Positions 53,582 through 63,823 of a DNA stretch of 64,000 bases are shown here, in pieces. This stretch comes from NORP240 sp965222175 (GTDB taxonomy: Bacteria > Pseudomonadota > Gammaproteobacteria > Pseudomonadales > Pseudohongiellaceae). The stretch spans positions 3,162,001 through 3,226,000 of the forward strand of contig OZ244938.1 of NCBI GenBank assembly GCA_965222175.1, in the 5' to 3' direction. Each line of letters starts with the position of its first letter. Position 1 is the first letter of the stretch. A program made the translations under genes and the position numbers. The notes under the pieces were generated by a model, which was not told where the DNA came from, did no database searches, and was given only the letters and a program-made list of their open reading frames with translations.

Positions 53582-54778
53582 ATGAAAGACATCCACACAG
53601 AAGAACTCAAGACGAAAAAAACAACAGACGCTGTCGATGGCAGCACCAGGGTCGATCGGAGAACATTCCTGGGCGTCAGCACGGCAATCGGTGCCCTGGC
53701 AGCCACTGGCGGCGCGCCCGCCATCGCTCAATCCCGGACTTCGCGTCCCGTGGTCGTCAGCTCCGGCAACGGCCAGGTCTACCGGAACGGCGGCAGCGAG
53801 ACCTGCGTGGAACGCGCCTGGCGCCTGATCAATGAAGGTGAAGACGTACTGGAATCGCTCATTGAAGGCGTGAATGTCGTGGAACTCGACCCGGAGGATT
53901 CCAGCGTGGGGTTTGGTGGACTCCCCGATGCCCTGGGTCACGTTACCCTGGACTCGTGCTGCATGCATGGACCCTTAAAGCGCGCCGGCGGTGTCGCTGC
54001 CATCCAGGGAGTCCGGACTCCTTCCAAGGTGGCAAAGGCCGTCGCCGACCTTACCGACCATCATCTTATTGTCGGTCAGGGCGCCCAGGACTTTGCCCGG
54101 CAGATGGGATTCACCATCGAAGATGATCTCAACACCGACAGATCACGACAACGTTTCCTGGAATGGAAACGGCGAATCGATCCTTCCCACTACCCCGACC
54201 CGGACCGACAGGCAAACCTGTCTCCCGATGCGGTGCGGGAATTTACCCGCCAGAGCCTGCAGGTTGCCGAACAGATGGCCAGGGAGGGACTGATCGATCC
54301 AGAACACCTGTTTGGCACAATCAACTGTAATGGTGTTAATCGCAACGGCGACGTCTGCGGCGTTACCACGACGTCGGGACTGGCCTGGAAAATTCCCGGG
54401 CGCGTAGGTGACAGCCCCATTCTGGGAGCAGGGCTTTATCTGCATAACGACGTAGGTGCTGCCGGGTCCACCGGACGGGGTGAAGCGAACCTGTACAACC
54501 TCGCCTCATTTCTCTGTGTCGAGGAAATGCGTCGCGGAGCGGACCCGAAGGACGCCGGTCTGGCTGCATTGCGTCGCATCTGGGAGAACACCGAGAGTCG
54601 GCTGCTGAATGACGCGGGCGAACCGGCCTTCAATGTCAATTTCTATGTCGTTGCCAAGGACGGGCGCCATGCCGGCGTTGCGTTTTACGGCACCAGTGGC
54701 AGTGGTTCCCAGCGCTATTACGCCGTGTGTGACGAAAATGGCGGACGGCATGAGCCCATTGAAGGATTGATTCGCTAG
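53582..54778 (+). CDS. N4-(beta-N-acetylglucosaminyl)-L-asparaginase (Ntn hydrolase)
   Basis: 398 aa with a Tat-type signal ('VDRRTFLGVSTAIGALAA'). It matches glycosylasparaginase: the autoproteolysis site is G245|T246 in 'HLFGTINCNG', followed by 'VTTTSGLAWKIPGRVGDSPI' and 'GAGLYLHNDVGAAGSTGRGE'. Known enzymes have Asp-Thr or Gly-Thr at the cleavage site, with Thr as the N-terminal nucleophile. It would remove GlcNAc-Asn linkages or hydrolyse related amides in the periplasm. It sits in a run of exported enzymes. Confidence 0.93.
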   Translation: MKDIHTEELKTKKTTDAVDGSTRVDRRTFLGVSTAIGALAATGGAPAIAQSRTSRPVVVSSGNGQVYRNGGSETCVERAWRLINEGEDVLESLIEGVNVVELDPEDSSVGFGGLPDALGHVTLDSCCMHGPLKRAGGVAAIQGVRTPSKVAKAVADLTDHHLIVGQGAQDFARQMGFTIEDDLNTDRSRQRFLEWKRRIDPSHYPDPDRQANLSPDAVREFTRQSLQVAEQMAREGLIDPEHLFGTINCNGVNRNGDVCGVTTTSGLAWKIPGRVGDSPILGAGLYLHNDVGAAGSTGRGEANLYNLASFLCVEEMRRGADPKDAGLAALRRIWENTESRLLNDAGEPAFNVNFYVVAKDGRHAGVAFYGTSGSGSQRYYAVCDENGGRHEPIEGLIR

Positions 54779-54883
54779 CAGCCTCGACTGCCGCCCGTCA
54801 GGAACCGGCTACGTTTCATTGCATTGAATGATACTGGCCGTTCGGTGCCTGGCTCCACGATCCCTGAAACTGGTCGCGTAATC

Positions 54884-56113
54884 ATGATGTTTTTGTTCAG
54901 TAAACTGTCACCGCTGCCCGCCCTGCTGCTCCTGCTGGGCAGTATGCTGAGCCTGCCCACTGCCGGGCAGGACCGACTGGCCACCCTGGCCGGCGACGGC
55001 GGCGTGATACTGAGTGCGCCTGATGGTGAAATACTGGTCAGCCATAATCCGGAACGGGCCCTGGTTCCCGCGTCGCTGGTCAAGATTCCCCTGGCCCAGG
55101 CAGTCTTGGCCACGCTTGGCGAGGACTTTCGATTCGAAACGCATTTTTATCGCAATGACCGTGGTGACCTGCTGATTCGCGGCCTGGGTGATCCCCTGCT
55201 GGTCTCGGAGGAAGTGGCGCGCATCGCCGATATCCTGGCCCGGCGCGGCCTGCGGGAGGTGCGACGCCTGGTAGTGGATGACTCGGCCTTTGAGCCGGAC
55301 CCGGATATTCCCCTGGAACGGGGCACCAGCCAGCCTTATGGTGCCCGCAACAGTGCGCTGGCGGTTAATTTCAATACCGTGAGCCTGGACTGGTCTGATG
55401 ATGACAGACTGATTTCAGGTGAATCCCAGACACCGTTGACTGCCCTTGCCCGGGAACTGGGCGCGCGGCTCTCACCCGGCGATCCACAGCGCATCAACCT
55501 GGGAGAAAATCCCGAGGCGGGGTTACGCCAGGCTCAACAACTGTTTCGGCACTTTCTCGAGGCGTCAGGTATCACGGTAGCCGAGCCGGATTTTCACAGG
55601 GAAGCAGTGACCGACGCATGGGCTCTGTTCTATCGGCATGCCAATTCGCAGTCATTGACCGATATCCTCAACGGCCTGTTGCGTTATTCCAATAATTTCA
55701 TTGCCAACCAGCTTTTCCTCGGCCTGGCGATTGAGGAACACGGTCTGCCGGCAACGTCCGCGGCAGCCCGCAATGTCCTGCAAAGACAGCTCGCCAGCCT
55801 GTACGGTGAAAACTACGGCCGGGATCCGCAGTTTCTGCTGATGGTGGAAGGATCGGGGCTGTCTCGGACACAACGCGCCACCGCGTCGGGCATGATGCAT
55901 ATTCTCCAGGTCTTCAGGCCCCATGCCAATCTGCTGCCGGAAGTAAACGGCGTGCTGCGCAAGAGCGGCACACTCACCGGCGTCTATAATTTTGCCGGTT
56001 ACATTCGCGGACCAGGCGGGCTGTACCCATTTGTAATCATGACCAACCAGGCAGTCAATAACCGCGGTGAAATCCTGCGCCTGCTACAACAGCGAACCCG
56101 TGCCGGCAGCTGA
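54884..56113 (+). CDS. dacB: D-Ala-D-Ala carboxypeptidase/endopeptidase, PBP4 family
   Basis: 409 aa from ATG 54884, beginning a signal peptide ('LPALLLLLGSMLSLPTAGQ'); upstream codons lack one. All S13 motifs are present: S64-L-V-K67, S269-N-N271 and K360-S-G362-T. These enzymes trim and cleave peptidoglycan peptides in the periplasm. Slightly shorter than E. coli PBP4 (477), consistent with a smaller inserted domain. Gene symbol by family equivalence. Confidence 0.92.
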   Translation: MMFLFSKLSPLPALLLLLGSMLSLPTAGQDRLATLAGDGGVILSAPDGEILVSHNPERALVPASLVKIPLAQAVLATLGEDFRFETHFYRNDRGDLLIRGLGDPLLVSEEVARIADILARRGLREVRRLVVDDSAFEPDPDIPLERGTSQPYGARNSALAVNFNTVSLDWSDDDRLISGESQTPLTALARELGARLSPGDPQRINLGENPEAGLRQAQQLFRHFLEASGITVAEPDFHREAVTDAWALFYRHANSQSLTDILNGLLRYSNNFIANQLFLGLAIEEHGLPATSAAARNVLQRQLASLYGENYGRDPQFLLMVEGSGLSRTQRATASGMMHILQVFRPHANLLPEVNGVLRKSGTLTGVYNFAGYIRGPGGLYPFVIMTNQAVNNRGEILRLLQQRTRAGS

Positions 56114-56235
56114 ATTCGATTCTGACACATCAATAGCGGGGCCGGGCCCTGGGTCGTAGTCCCTCTCGTATAAGACTTGGCGAGTGTTCGCTGTTGATTC
56201 TTCATCGGGATTGTTGGTAATCAGGGAGTACCCGT

Positions 56236-57771
56236 TTGTACAGTTCTGCATTGACGCACTTCAACGCCGGTCGCTATGCCCAGGCAAAACAGGAACTGAA
56301 GAAAGTGCTGGCAGCTGATCCCCGGCATGCCGGCGCTCTGCACCTGGCAGGCCTGATCGCCTATCGACAGCAGCAATACCGGGAGGCCGCCGCCCTTATC
56401 GGTAGCGCTATAGCCCTGCAACCGGACAGCCGGATGTACTGCAACCTGGCCCTGGCAGACCTGGCACGGGCGCGGCCGGAAGAGGCTATAGAACACTGCC
56501 GTCAGTCCCTGTTGCTGCAACCGGAACAATTCGATGCCCACTTCAATATGGGCCTTGCCTTCCAGTCCATGGGCGACCCTGGCAAGGCCGAGTCCTGCTA
56601 TCGCAAGTCCCTGGATCAGGATGGCGCAAATGCTCGCGCACTGAACAACCTGGGTGTGGTGCTGGAAGCCCTGGGCCGGTCACAGGAGGCTGTCAATACA
56701 CTTGCGCAGGCCATCGACTGCCAGTCAGACTTTGCCACGGCGCACTACAATCTTGCTATTTCCCGGGAGTCACTGGGAGATTACGGCGGTGCGGTGTCCA
56801 GCTACCGGCGCACCCTGGAACTGCAGCCGGACAATGCCTCGGCCCACAATAATCTGGGTGTCGCCCTGAAGAATTTACGCCTTTTCCCGGAGGCGGCGGA
56901 GAGTTATCGCCAGGCAGTGAAATTGCAACCGGGCTTTGCCGATGCCCATCAGAATCTTGGTGACGTCCTGGCCATTCTTGGCAGCACCGATGAAGCCATC
57001 GCCAGTCACCGGAAAGCCATTACGCTGCAGTGGGACAGGGAGCCTGTGAAAGACAGGTACACCAGAAAAATTGAGACACAGGCTGCCCGACATACCCTGC
57101 TGGAAGCCCGCAGCCTGCTGACCGGCGCCGGTATTCGTTTCTTCCCGTACGCGGGCACCCTGCTGGGACTGGTACGCGACGGCGATATCCTGCCCCACGA
57201 CAAAGACCTGGACATTGCCCTGTCCTGGGAAGAGGACCGGGACGCCGCGCTGCACGCGCTCACCGCACCGGGCCGGTTTGTCTGCCCGGGCGGGGATTCG
57301 CTGACCGAAGCCGACAAAACCTGGTACATCAACGTGCATCATGCCGACACGCGGGTCGACCTGGACCTGTTTTTCATGCAACCTGACGGGGAGCATTTCC
57401 TGGTCGGCGTCAAGTCCCGTCAACGCTCCACCCTGAGTCGACCCCGGCGGTTTCAGTTGCGTCCCTTTACCTGGCAGGGCGTGGACTGGCTGGTACCGGA
57501 TCCGCCGGAGGGTCTGCTGGCGGAACTCTACGGCCCAGGCTGGCACAAACCCGACCCGGATTTCGATACCGTCGTATCGAGCTATTGCCTGACGGAAGAA
57601 TCCCGTCCCTGGCGCCGCTGCCACGGCTACTCCCGACTTTACAGCCGGCTGCGCAGCGGGCAGATGAACAAGGTCCGTGCCTACTGCCGGCAGCTGCTGA
57701 CGCTGCATCCTGACGACCCGTTTCTTCAGGAGCTTCGCGAAAAGCTGGCAGACCCTGTTCAGGACCCATAG
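56236..57771 (+). CDS. TPR protein fused to LicD-like nucleotidyltransferase-fold domain
   Basis: 511 aa from a TTG at 56236 with AGGGAG upstream. The first ~275 residues are eight consecutive 34-residue TPR units (e.g. 'AHYNLAISRESLGDYGGAVS'). Residues ~285-450 resemble LicD/fukutin-type domains: 'FFPYAGTLLGLVRDGDILPH' then 'DKDLDIAL' carry the G-T-L-L-G and D-x-D-x-D metal motif, and 'RVDLDLFFMQPDG' follows. LicD-like proteins transfer phosphocholine or related groups to surface glycans. A TPR-LicD fusion suggests a protein- or complex-tethered transferase. Confidence 0.87.
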   Translation: MYSSALTHFNAGRYAQAKQELKKVLAADPRHAGALHLAGLIAYRQQQYREAAALIGSAIALQPDSRMYCNLALADLARARPEEAIEHCRQSLLLQPEQFDAHFNMGLAFQSMGDPGKAESCYRKSLDQDGANARALNNLGVVLEALGRSQEAVNTLAQAIDCQSDFATAHYNLAISRESLGDYGGAVSSYRRTLELQPDNASAHNNLGVALKNLRLFPEAAESYRQAVKLQPGFADAHQNLGDVLAILGSTDEAIASHRKAITLQWDREPVKDRYTRKIETQAARHTLLEARSLLTGAGIRFFPYAGTLLGLVRDGDILPHDKDLDIALSWEEDRDAALHALTAPGRFVCPGGDSLTEADKTWYINVHHADTRVDLDLFFMQPDGEHFLVGVKSRQRSTLSRPRRFQLRPFTWQGVDWLVPDPPEGLLAELYGPGWHKPDPDFDTVVSSYCLTEESRPWRRCHGYSRLYSRLRSGQMNKVRAYCRQLLTLHPDDPFLQELREKLADPVQDP

Positions 57772-57967
57772 CAGTCAACGGGGATGCCATTGCACGGTCC
57801 GGGATGACAGGTCCGTTCAGCATCCGGCCTGACGGGTGACATGGCTTTGTCGCCAGTCTTCACCGGTACCAATGCTGGCGTTGATTATGCATACTTGCTG
57901 CAGAATCGATGACAGATTCACTCTCTGTTCCCTGGTCCAGCCACTACTATTCACTCGTGGAGCCGAA

Positions 57968-60412
57968 ATGTTGTTTAAACTCACTGCCTTGGCGCAACCG
58001 ACCTGGCGTCGGGCAACGCTGAACCTGTTCTTCTCAACCACCCTGCTGGTGCACTGCTTGGCTGCCTATGCACAGGAATTGCCCACGGTTGCCGACACCG
58101 TGGCCGATGCCACGGCCATGGAAGGCTACTTTACCCTGTACTGGGACGAAGCCGAGGGCAGGCTCTACTGGGAGATCGATAAACTGGACACCGAATTTCT
58201 CTACCAGGTGTCCATGGGCTCGGGCCTGGGATCAAATCCCGTGGGCATCGATCGCGGCCAGCTACGCGGAACCTACGTGCTCGCTGCCCGGCGTTTCGGT
58301 CCAAGGGTGCTGCTGATGCAGCCCAACTACCGCTACCGCGCCACCAGTGACAATACCCTGGAGCGACAGGCGGTTATCGATGCGTTCGCGCCTGCCGTTC
58401 ACTGGGGATTCGACATCGTCGCCCAGGGCAGCGACAGCGTCCTGGTGGATGCCACCGACTTTTTCCTGCGTGATGCCCGGGACGTGGTGGGTCAGCTTGC
58501 CGGACGTAACCAGGGCAACTACTCGCTGGACAGTTCCCGAAGCGTGATTTTTCTGGAGAATACCAATGCCTATCCGGAGAACGTGGAAGTCGAGGCGATG
58601 CTCACTTTCACCAGTCGCAACCCGGGGAACCTTGTCCGGGGAGTGGCGGCATCGGGCAATGCCATCACCCTTCGCCAGCATCACTCCATCGTCAAGCTGC
58701 CGGACGACGATTTCATGCCGCGGTTCGCCGATCCCCGTATCGGTACCAACGGACCCACCATACAGGACTTCGGTGCCGCCATCGATGAGGACATGCAGGT
58801 ACGCCTGGTGGCCAGGCATCGTCTGGAAAAGGCCGACCCGGATGCCCAGCGTTCCGAGCCCGTGGAGCCAATCGTTTACTACGTGGATTCCGGCACACCG
58901 GAACCGGTCAAGAGTGCCCTGATCGAAGGCGCCGCCTGGTGGAACCAGGCATTTGAAGCGGCCGGTTTTATCAATGCTTTCGAGGTTAGGGAGCTGCCGG
59001 CCGGCGCTGACCCCCAGGACGTTCGCTATAACATGATCCACTGGACCCATCGGCGGACGCGGGGCTACTCCTACGGCGGATCGGTCATGGACCCGCGCAC
59101 CGGCGAGATCATCAAGGGCAATGTCAACCTGGGCAGCCTGCGCCTGCGCCAGGACTACCTCCACGGACAGGGCCTGGTTCCTGAATTCGATTATCTTTCC
59201 GCTGCCATAGAAGGCAACTACTCGTCAGTGGACATGGCCCTCGATCGCGTCCGCCAGTTGTCCGCTCACGAAGTCGGTCACACCCTTGGCTTCCCCCACA
59301 ATTACCTCAGCAGTTCCTATGGTCGCGAGAGTGTCATGGACTACCCGGCACCGCTGGTGGAGATTGCCAGCGACGGCAGCCTGGACCTGTCCAACGCCTA
59401 CCTGCAGCGCATCGGTGAATACGACAAGCTGGCGGTGCGTTATGCCTATGAGCAGTTTGCTCCGGGCAGCGATGAGGAAGAGGAGTTGGCGAAAATTGTC
59501 CAGGAAAGCCTGGATCGCGGCTTACTGTTCATGGCCCACAATAACAATAATTTTGTCGGCGCCGGACACCAGTTTGCCAGTGTATGGGACAACGGCGAGA
59601 ACCTTGTCGATCACTTGAAACACGAAATCGAAGTGCGCCGGATTGGTCTGGAAAATTTTTCCGAGGCGATGATTGCCAATGGCCAGCCACTATCAACCCT
59701 GGAATTTGTGCTACTACCCCTCTACATGCACCATCGCTTTCAGCTGAACGCGGCGGCCCAGAGTATTGGCGGGGCCGACTACCGTTACGCGGTTCGCGGC
59801 GATGGACAGGACCCGTTTACCATCGTCGCCGGCGAAGAACAGCGGGATGCTCTGGCAACTGTACTCGCTACCCTGACCGTTGATTTTCTGGCTTTGCCAC
59901 CGGCAATTCTCGAACTGCTGCCGCCGGCAGCGTATCGATACAACCAGGGGGAGGCGTTTCCCGGTCGCACCGGGCTGCTGTTCGATCCCCTGGGCGCGGC
60001 GGAAGCCGCGGCGTACCTGTCGGTTTCGCAGCTGCTGCACCCTGCCCGTATGGCGAGGCTGGTCACTTACGGCAGCATGGGAGACTACCCGGATCTGGAA
60101 GAAGTCATCGATCGGCTGCTGGAAGTCACCTGGCACACCACGATGCCGGCGGACGCCTACCAGGCACAGATAGCCCGGACCGTCCAACGGGTGACAATCA
60201 ATGAAATGATGGCCCAGGCCGGAGACCCTGCCACTGCCGGTGCGGTTAAAACGGTACTGGCCAGTCGCCTCGAGCAACTGGCCAGTGACCTGGAACAACT
60301 GCCGGATTCCGACGCCCATCAGCGTAGCGCTGCAGCCGACATCCGTCGCTGGCAGCAGTACGGTACTGAGCCGGCACCGGCACTGCGCATGCCGCCCGGG
60401 GATCCGATATAG
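57968..60412 (+). CDS. Exported zinc metalloprotease, metzincin-like (DUF5117-type)
   Basis: 814 aa from ATG 57968, which starts a signal peptide ('FFSTTLLVHCLAAYAQ'); upstream codons are unsupported. An N-terminal DUF5117/5118-like region ('GYFTLYWDEAEGRLYWEIDK') leads into the catalytic segment H434-E-V-G-H-T-L-G-F-P-H, a full HExxHxxGxxH zinc site, followed by 'SVMDYPAP', the Met-turn. A C-terminal DUF4953-like region follows. A periplasmic or secreted peptidase is expected. Substrate unknown. Confidence 0.92.
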   Translation: MLFKLTALAQPTWRRATLNLFFSTTLLVHCLAAYAQELPTVADTVADATAMEGYFTLYWDEAEGRLYWEIDKLDTEFLYQVSMGSGLGSNPVGIDRGQLRGTYVLAARRFGPRVLLMQPNYRYRATSDNTLERQAVIDAFAPAVHWGFDIVAQGSDSVLVDATDFFLRDARDVVGQLAGRNQGNYSLDSSRSVIFLENTNAYPENVEVEAMLTFTSRNPGNLVRGVAASGNAITLRQHHSIVKLPDDDFMPRFADPRIGTNGPTIQDFGAAIDEDMQVRLVARHRLEKADPDAQRSEPVEPIVYYVDSGTPEPVKSALIEGAAWWNQAFEAAGFINAFEVRELPAGADPQDVRYNMIHWTHRRTRGYSYGGSVMDPRTGEIIKGNVNLGSLRLRQDYLHGQGLVPEFDYLSAAIEGNYSSVDMALDRVRQLSAHEVGHTLGFPHNYLSSSYGRESVMDYPAPLVEIASDGSLDLSNAYLQRIGEYDKLAVRYAYEQFAPGSDEEEELAKIVQESLDRGLLFMAHNNNNFVGAGHQFASVWDNGENLVDHLKHEIEVRRIGLENFSEAMIANGQPLSTLEFVLLPLYMHHRFQLNAAAQSIGGADYRYAVRGDGQDPFTIVAGEEQRDALATVLATLTVDFLALPPAILELLPPAAYRYNQGEAFPGRTGLLFDPLGAAEAAAYLSVSQLLHPARMARLVTYGSMGDYPDLEEVIDRLLEVTWHTTMPADAYQAQIARTVQRVTINEMMAQAGDPATAGAVKTVLASRLEQLASDLEQLPDSDAHQRSAAADIRRWQQYGTEPAPALRMPPGDPI

Positions 60413-60582
60413 GGAACCGCTGCCTGCTTATCGACGTGTCCTGCGGGAGTCTGACAGGCGCCACTGCCTGAGTTGCCTCGCCTTGACAGGCTGACGCGTG
60501 CCGGCGGCAAGGCATCTGCTCAGTGAACTCACCTGAAAGCCAGGGTATTTCGTCAGTAATCAGACCTACCCTGACAACAGGA

Positions 60583-60612
60583 TCCGGCCCGGTCGATAGA
60601 GACCGGGCCGGA
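60583..60612. terminator. Strong 12-bp hairpin between convergent genes
   Basis: TCCGGCCCGGTC-GATAGA-GACCGGGCCGGA, perfect 12-bp stem with a 6-nt loop, between the converging metalloprotease and TonB-receptor genes. No T-run on either side, so it probably acts as a bidirectional stop or mRNA 3'-end stabiliser. Confidence 0.75.
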
Positions 60613-60622
60613 CGTTCCCACA

Positions 60623-63391
60623 CTAGAAGTCTACGCGGAATCGTGCATAGTAGAAGGCGCCCTCGATACCCCAGGGGGTGGATCCGGCATAGGTGTTGCC
60701 AGATCCGATGGTGCCGTCCAGGTTGTCGATATCGATGGCACCTTCTTCGTCAAAAACGTTGTTGGCGCCGATGATGATCGAGTAGTTCTCGTTGAAGGTA
60801 TAGGCCGCTTCAACATCGAACAGGGTGTCACCGCTGTAGCAGTTATCCCGGTAGAGACCGAAGGAACAATCCAGCATGTAGTTGGTGCCCAGCGGACCAC
60901 GATCAGTGGGATCACCGCTCCAGTCACCTTCAGTCCAGTCATCGTAGTAACGGGCCCTGACCAGGAAGCGGAAATCACTGACGAAATGGTTGTAGGTGAA
61001 CACGCCCCGATTTTCCGGATTGTAGTTCTCCAGCTCAACCACCCGGTTCCTGCTGACCTCGGATCCGGCGTTTTCCACCTCGGTTTCTGTCCAGTTCCAG
61101 GCGGCGATCAGTGAGCCGCTACCGTAATCGCCCCAATCCAGATCCCAGGTGCCGACCAGGTCGATACCGGTGGTATTGGTTTCGAAATCATTGGTATAGA
61201 AGGACACCGAGTTCAGGTCAGCCGCGCCCGGCACGCCAAGCTCCTGCAGGCACCTCGCCAGGTTACCCACCGGGTTGGCCTGGGCGTTGGGACAGTTCAG
61301 ATTGGACAGTACCGGTCGGTCGCCAATCACGATGGACCCCGTCTGGGAAATCCGATCTTCCAGGTCGATATCGAAATAGTCCAGGGTGACATTGATATCG
61401 TTGGTGATATCCCAGACAAAGCCGGCGGAAAAGTTGGTCGACTCCTCCGGCTCCAGCGGTTCCGCACCCAGGAACTGGGCTATGGGATTGCCCGGCGGGA
61501 TCTGTCCCCGTTGCTGCAGTTCCCCATCGATGGTTGTCGTGGATACCTTGGTCACGTTTTCCTGCCCGGGTGTTGGCGCCCGAAAGCCGGTGTTATAAGA
61601 CGCCCGGAACGACAGCGTGTCGGTAATACGGTAACGGCCGGCCAGCTTGTAATTGGTGGTCGAGCCGAAGGATTCGAAATCTTCGAACCGCAGGGCGGCA
61701 CCGGCAGTCAGCGCATTGGTGATATCGGCTTCCAGCTCGGTATACAGTGCATAGTTGCTGCGGCCCCACTGACCGGCCTGCTGCGGGCTGAAACCGGCGA
61801 AGCCGTGAGCACCGATACTCAGGTTGGGCAGAGGTGTCACACCGTCGGAATAGGTGTTGGAACCGTCGACATTCTGGAACGCGTAGTCGCCGGCTTGCCA
61901 GGAATTCTCCTCGCCGATGATGGTTTCGAAAATTTCATCACGCCACTCGGCACCGAAAGCGATGCTGAGATCTGAAGCCAGGCCGTCCACGGGCATGGCA
62001 TAGACGAAATCGGCATTGAAGTTGACTTCCGTCTGCACGTAGGAACCCAGGTCAAAATCCTGCTGCAACTGGCCATTGACGATACCGTCAGGACCCAGCG
62101 AGGGGTTCCAGGTGTTGTTGAGGAAGAAACTGGCCTTGTTGCGACCGATGGAACCACTGAAGTCATAGGAGAACCGTGAATTGAATTCACCGCGGATACC
62201 GGCTATGAAACTGGCATCCTTGAGCCGGCCGCCGAACTGCGGCGTGTAGCCGCCGGGCAACAGCTGGTTCAGCACGAAGCAGTTGTCGGGCAGGGCTGCC
62301 AGTGCCGCCGCATCGGCTGCCACGGCCGCCGGATCCAGGGGAACACCGCTGCCACCGGAGCCCGGACTGATCAGCGCCGGACAATTCGAGGTAATACCGG
62401 TCTGCCCCGGCGCAATGGTGGTGTCGACTATGGCGCGGACACCGTTGCCGTCGTCGTAGACGCCGGTGCGATCGTTGGGGTTACGGTAGAAGAAACCGCC
62501 TTCCGTTTCCCGGTTGCCATAGTTGCCGAAAGCATAGACTTCCTGGGTATCGCTGAGTTCTATCCCGGAATTGATAAAAATATTCCAGTTGTCACGGTAC
62601 TCGGGGCCACCCCATACCTGGGCATAAGGCTGGCGAATACTGGCACGCTGCTCGGCATTGCCACTGGCAATCAGCGTGGCGGCATCGGTTCGCTGGGTGG
62701 AACGGCTGGTGGGATCCTGCTCCATCCAGGATGCCGTAATATTGGCAAATCCCCGATCGCCCAGCGGCAGACCGACGTTACCCATCATCTGCGTCAGGGT
62801 GCCGTCACCCTCGGCAAACTCACCGGTACGGCCTTCCAGGGTAAATCCATCGGGATCGTCTTTGAGGACAAAATTGATGACGCCGGCAATGGCATCCGAA
62901 CCATACTGGGCAGCGGCACCGTCACGAAGAATCTCCGTTTGCCTGAAAGCCAGTGCCGGAATCGCCGATATATCGGCTCCCTGTGAACCTGCGGCCAGTG
63001 ATCCGCCCAGTTCGGCAATCACGCCGGAACGGTGTCGGCGCTTGCCATTGATCAATACCAGAATATTGTCCGGTGGCAGGCCGCGGAGGTTGGCCGGGCG
63101 CACCAGAGTGGCCGCATCGGAAATGGAGAACCGGTCCACGTTGTAGGACGGGACAGCGGTTTTAAGCATTTCATCCAGGTCGGCGAAGCCCATGTTGACG
63201 AACTCATCACCGCTGATCACGTCAACAGGCACTGAAGACTCAGCCGCGCTGCGGGCGGGTCGTCTCGAACCCACGGTGATGATTTCCTCAACAACATCCT
63301 GCTGAGCGAAAGCGGTGGGTGCGTGCGGAGCAAGTGACGCCATGAGAATGGCCGGAACGAGCACGCTGGCTCTTTTCGTTTTCTTGAACAT
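60623..63391 (-). CDS. TonB-dependent receptor
   Basis: 922 aa from ATG 63391 with AAGGGGGA upstream; the frame is open for 76 more codons without a signal peptide. The signal peptide ends 'APTAFAQ', the TonB box is 'EEIITVGSRR', and the plug is 'PANLRGLPPDNILVLINGKR' with 'TEILRDGAAAQYGSDAIAGV'. The long barrel closes with 'FYYARFRVDF', a C-terminal Phe. This subtype often imports peptides, sugars or iron compounds in aquatic bacteria. No Fur box was seen upstream, so the ligand need not be iron. Confidence 0.94.
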   Translation of the reverse strand: MFKKTKRASVLVPAILMASLAPHAPTAFAQQDVVEEIITVGSRRPARSAAESSVPVDVISGDEFVNMGFADLDEMLKTAVPSYNVDRFSISDAATLVRPANLRGLPPDNILVLINGKRRHRSGVIAELGGSLAAGSQGADISAIPALAFRQTEILRDGAAAQYGSDAIAGVINFVLKDDPDGFTLEGRTGEFAEGDGTLTQMMGNVGLPLGDRGFANITASWMEQDPTSRSTQRTDAATLIASGNAEQRASIRQPYAQVWGGPEYRDNWNIFINSGIELSDTQEVYAFGNYGNRETEGGFFYRNPNDRTGVYDDGNGVRAIVDTTIAPGQTGITSNCPALISPGSGGSGVPLDPAAVAADAAALAALPDNCFVLNQLLPGGYTPQFGGRLKDASFIAGIRGEFNSRFSYDFSGSIGRNKASFFLNNTWNPSLGPDGIVNGQLQQDFDLGSYVQTEVNFNADFVYAMPVDGLASDLSIAFGAEWRDEIFETIIGEENSWQAGDYAFQNVDGSNTYSDGVTPLPNLSIGAHGFAGFSPQQAGQWGRSNYALYTELEADITNALTAGAALRFEDFESFGSTTNYKLAGRYRITDTLSFRASYNTGFRAPTPGQENVTKVSTTTIDGELQQRGQIPPGNPIAQFLGAEPLEPEESTNFSAGFVWDITNDINVTLDYFDIDLEDRISQTGSIVIGDRPVLSNLNCPNAQANPVGNLARCLQELGVPGAADLNSVSFYTNDFETNTTGIDLVGTWDLDWGDYGSGSLIAAWNWTETEVENAGSEVSRNRVVELENYNPENRGVFTYNHFVSDFRFLVRARYYDDWTEGDWSGDPTDRGPLGTNYMLDCSFGLYRDNCYSGDTLFDVEAAYTFNENYSIIIGANNVFDEEGAIDIDNLDGTIGSGNTYAGSTPWGIEGAFYYARFRVDF

Positions 63392-63823
63392 TGATCCCCC
63401 TTGAGATTTTTGTTCAGCGTTTCTGGAGTAAGTTAGTAAAAGATTTGTGAATATCAGCTGGCCACTGCCCATCGGACTGACAAACAGCTGTCGATGGCGA
63501 TCAGATGGCATTTTTGCGGGATGAGAGGATATTCGTCTTGGCGTTATGGTGCAAGCCAAAATAGAGCATACGTTCGAATTCGGGCTCCCACAGGGTGTTA
63601 TCGCCAGACTATTTCCCACATATTCGTCATGGCTACCGGACCCTGATCCCGATCGGCGACCAGATAGCCGTCCCGGGCCAGGGGGCTGGGCCGGGGCCTG
63701 ACGGGACCGGGAGTCCGGAATTGCCGGGGCGGTTGTCCGGGCAACGAGATAACGGTAATCCTGCCTTCACCGCCCCGATGCATTATTATTCAGCATAAGT
63801 CAGTGGAGTCCGATGCCATCACT
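63392..63823. promoter_or_regulatory. Divergent intergenic region
   Basis: 432 bp between the TonB receptor (minus) and the ion-channel gene (plus), so both promoters lie here. A minus-strand frame at 63598-63783 has coding-like composition ('DGYLVADRDQGPVAMTNMWE') but no recognised family; it may be a remnant. Confidence 0.4.

Noticed and set aside
63540..63610. tRNA-like GTTCGAATTC string
   Set aside because: No matching acceptor, D or anticodon stems could be folded around it.
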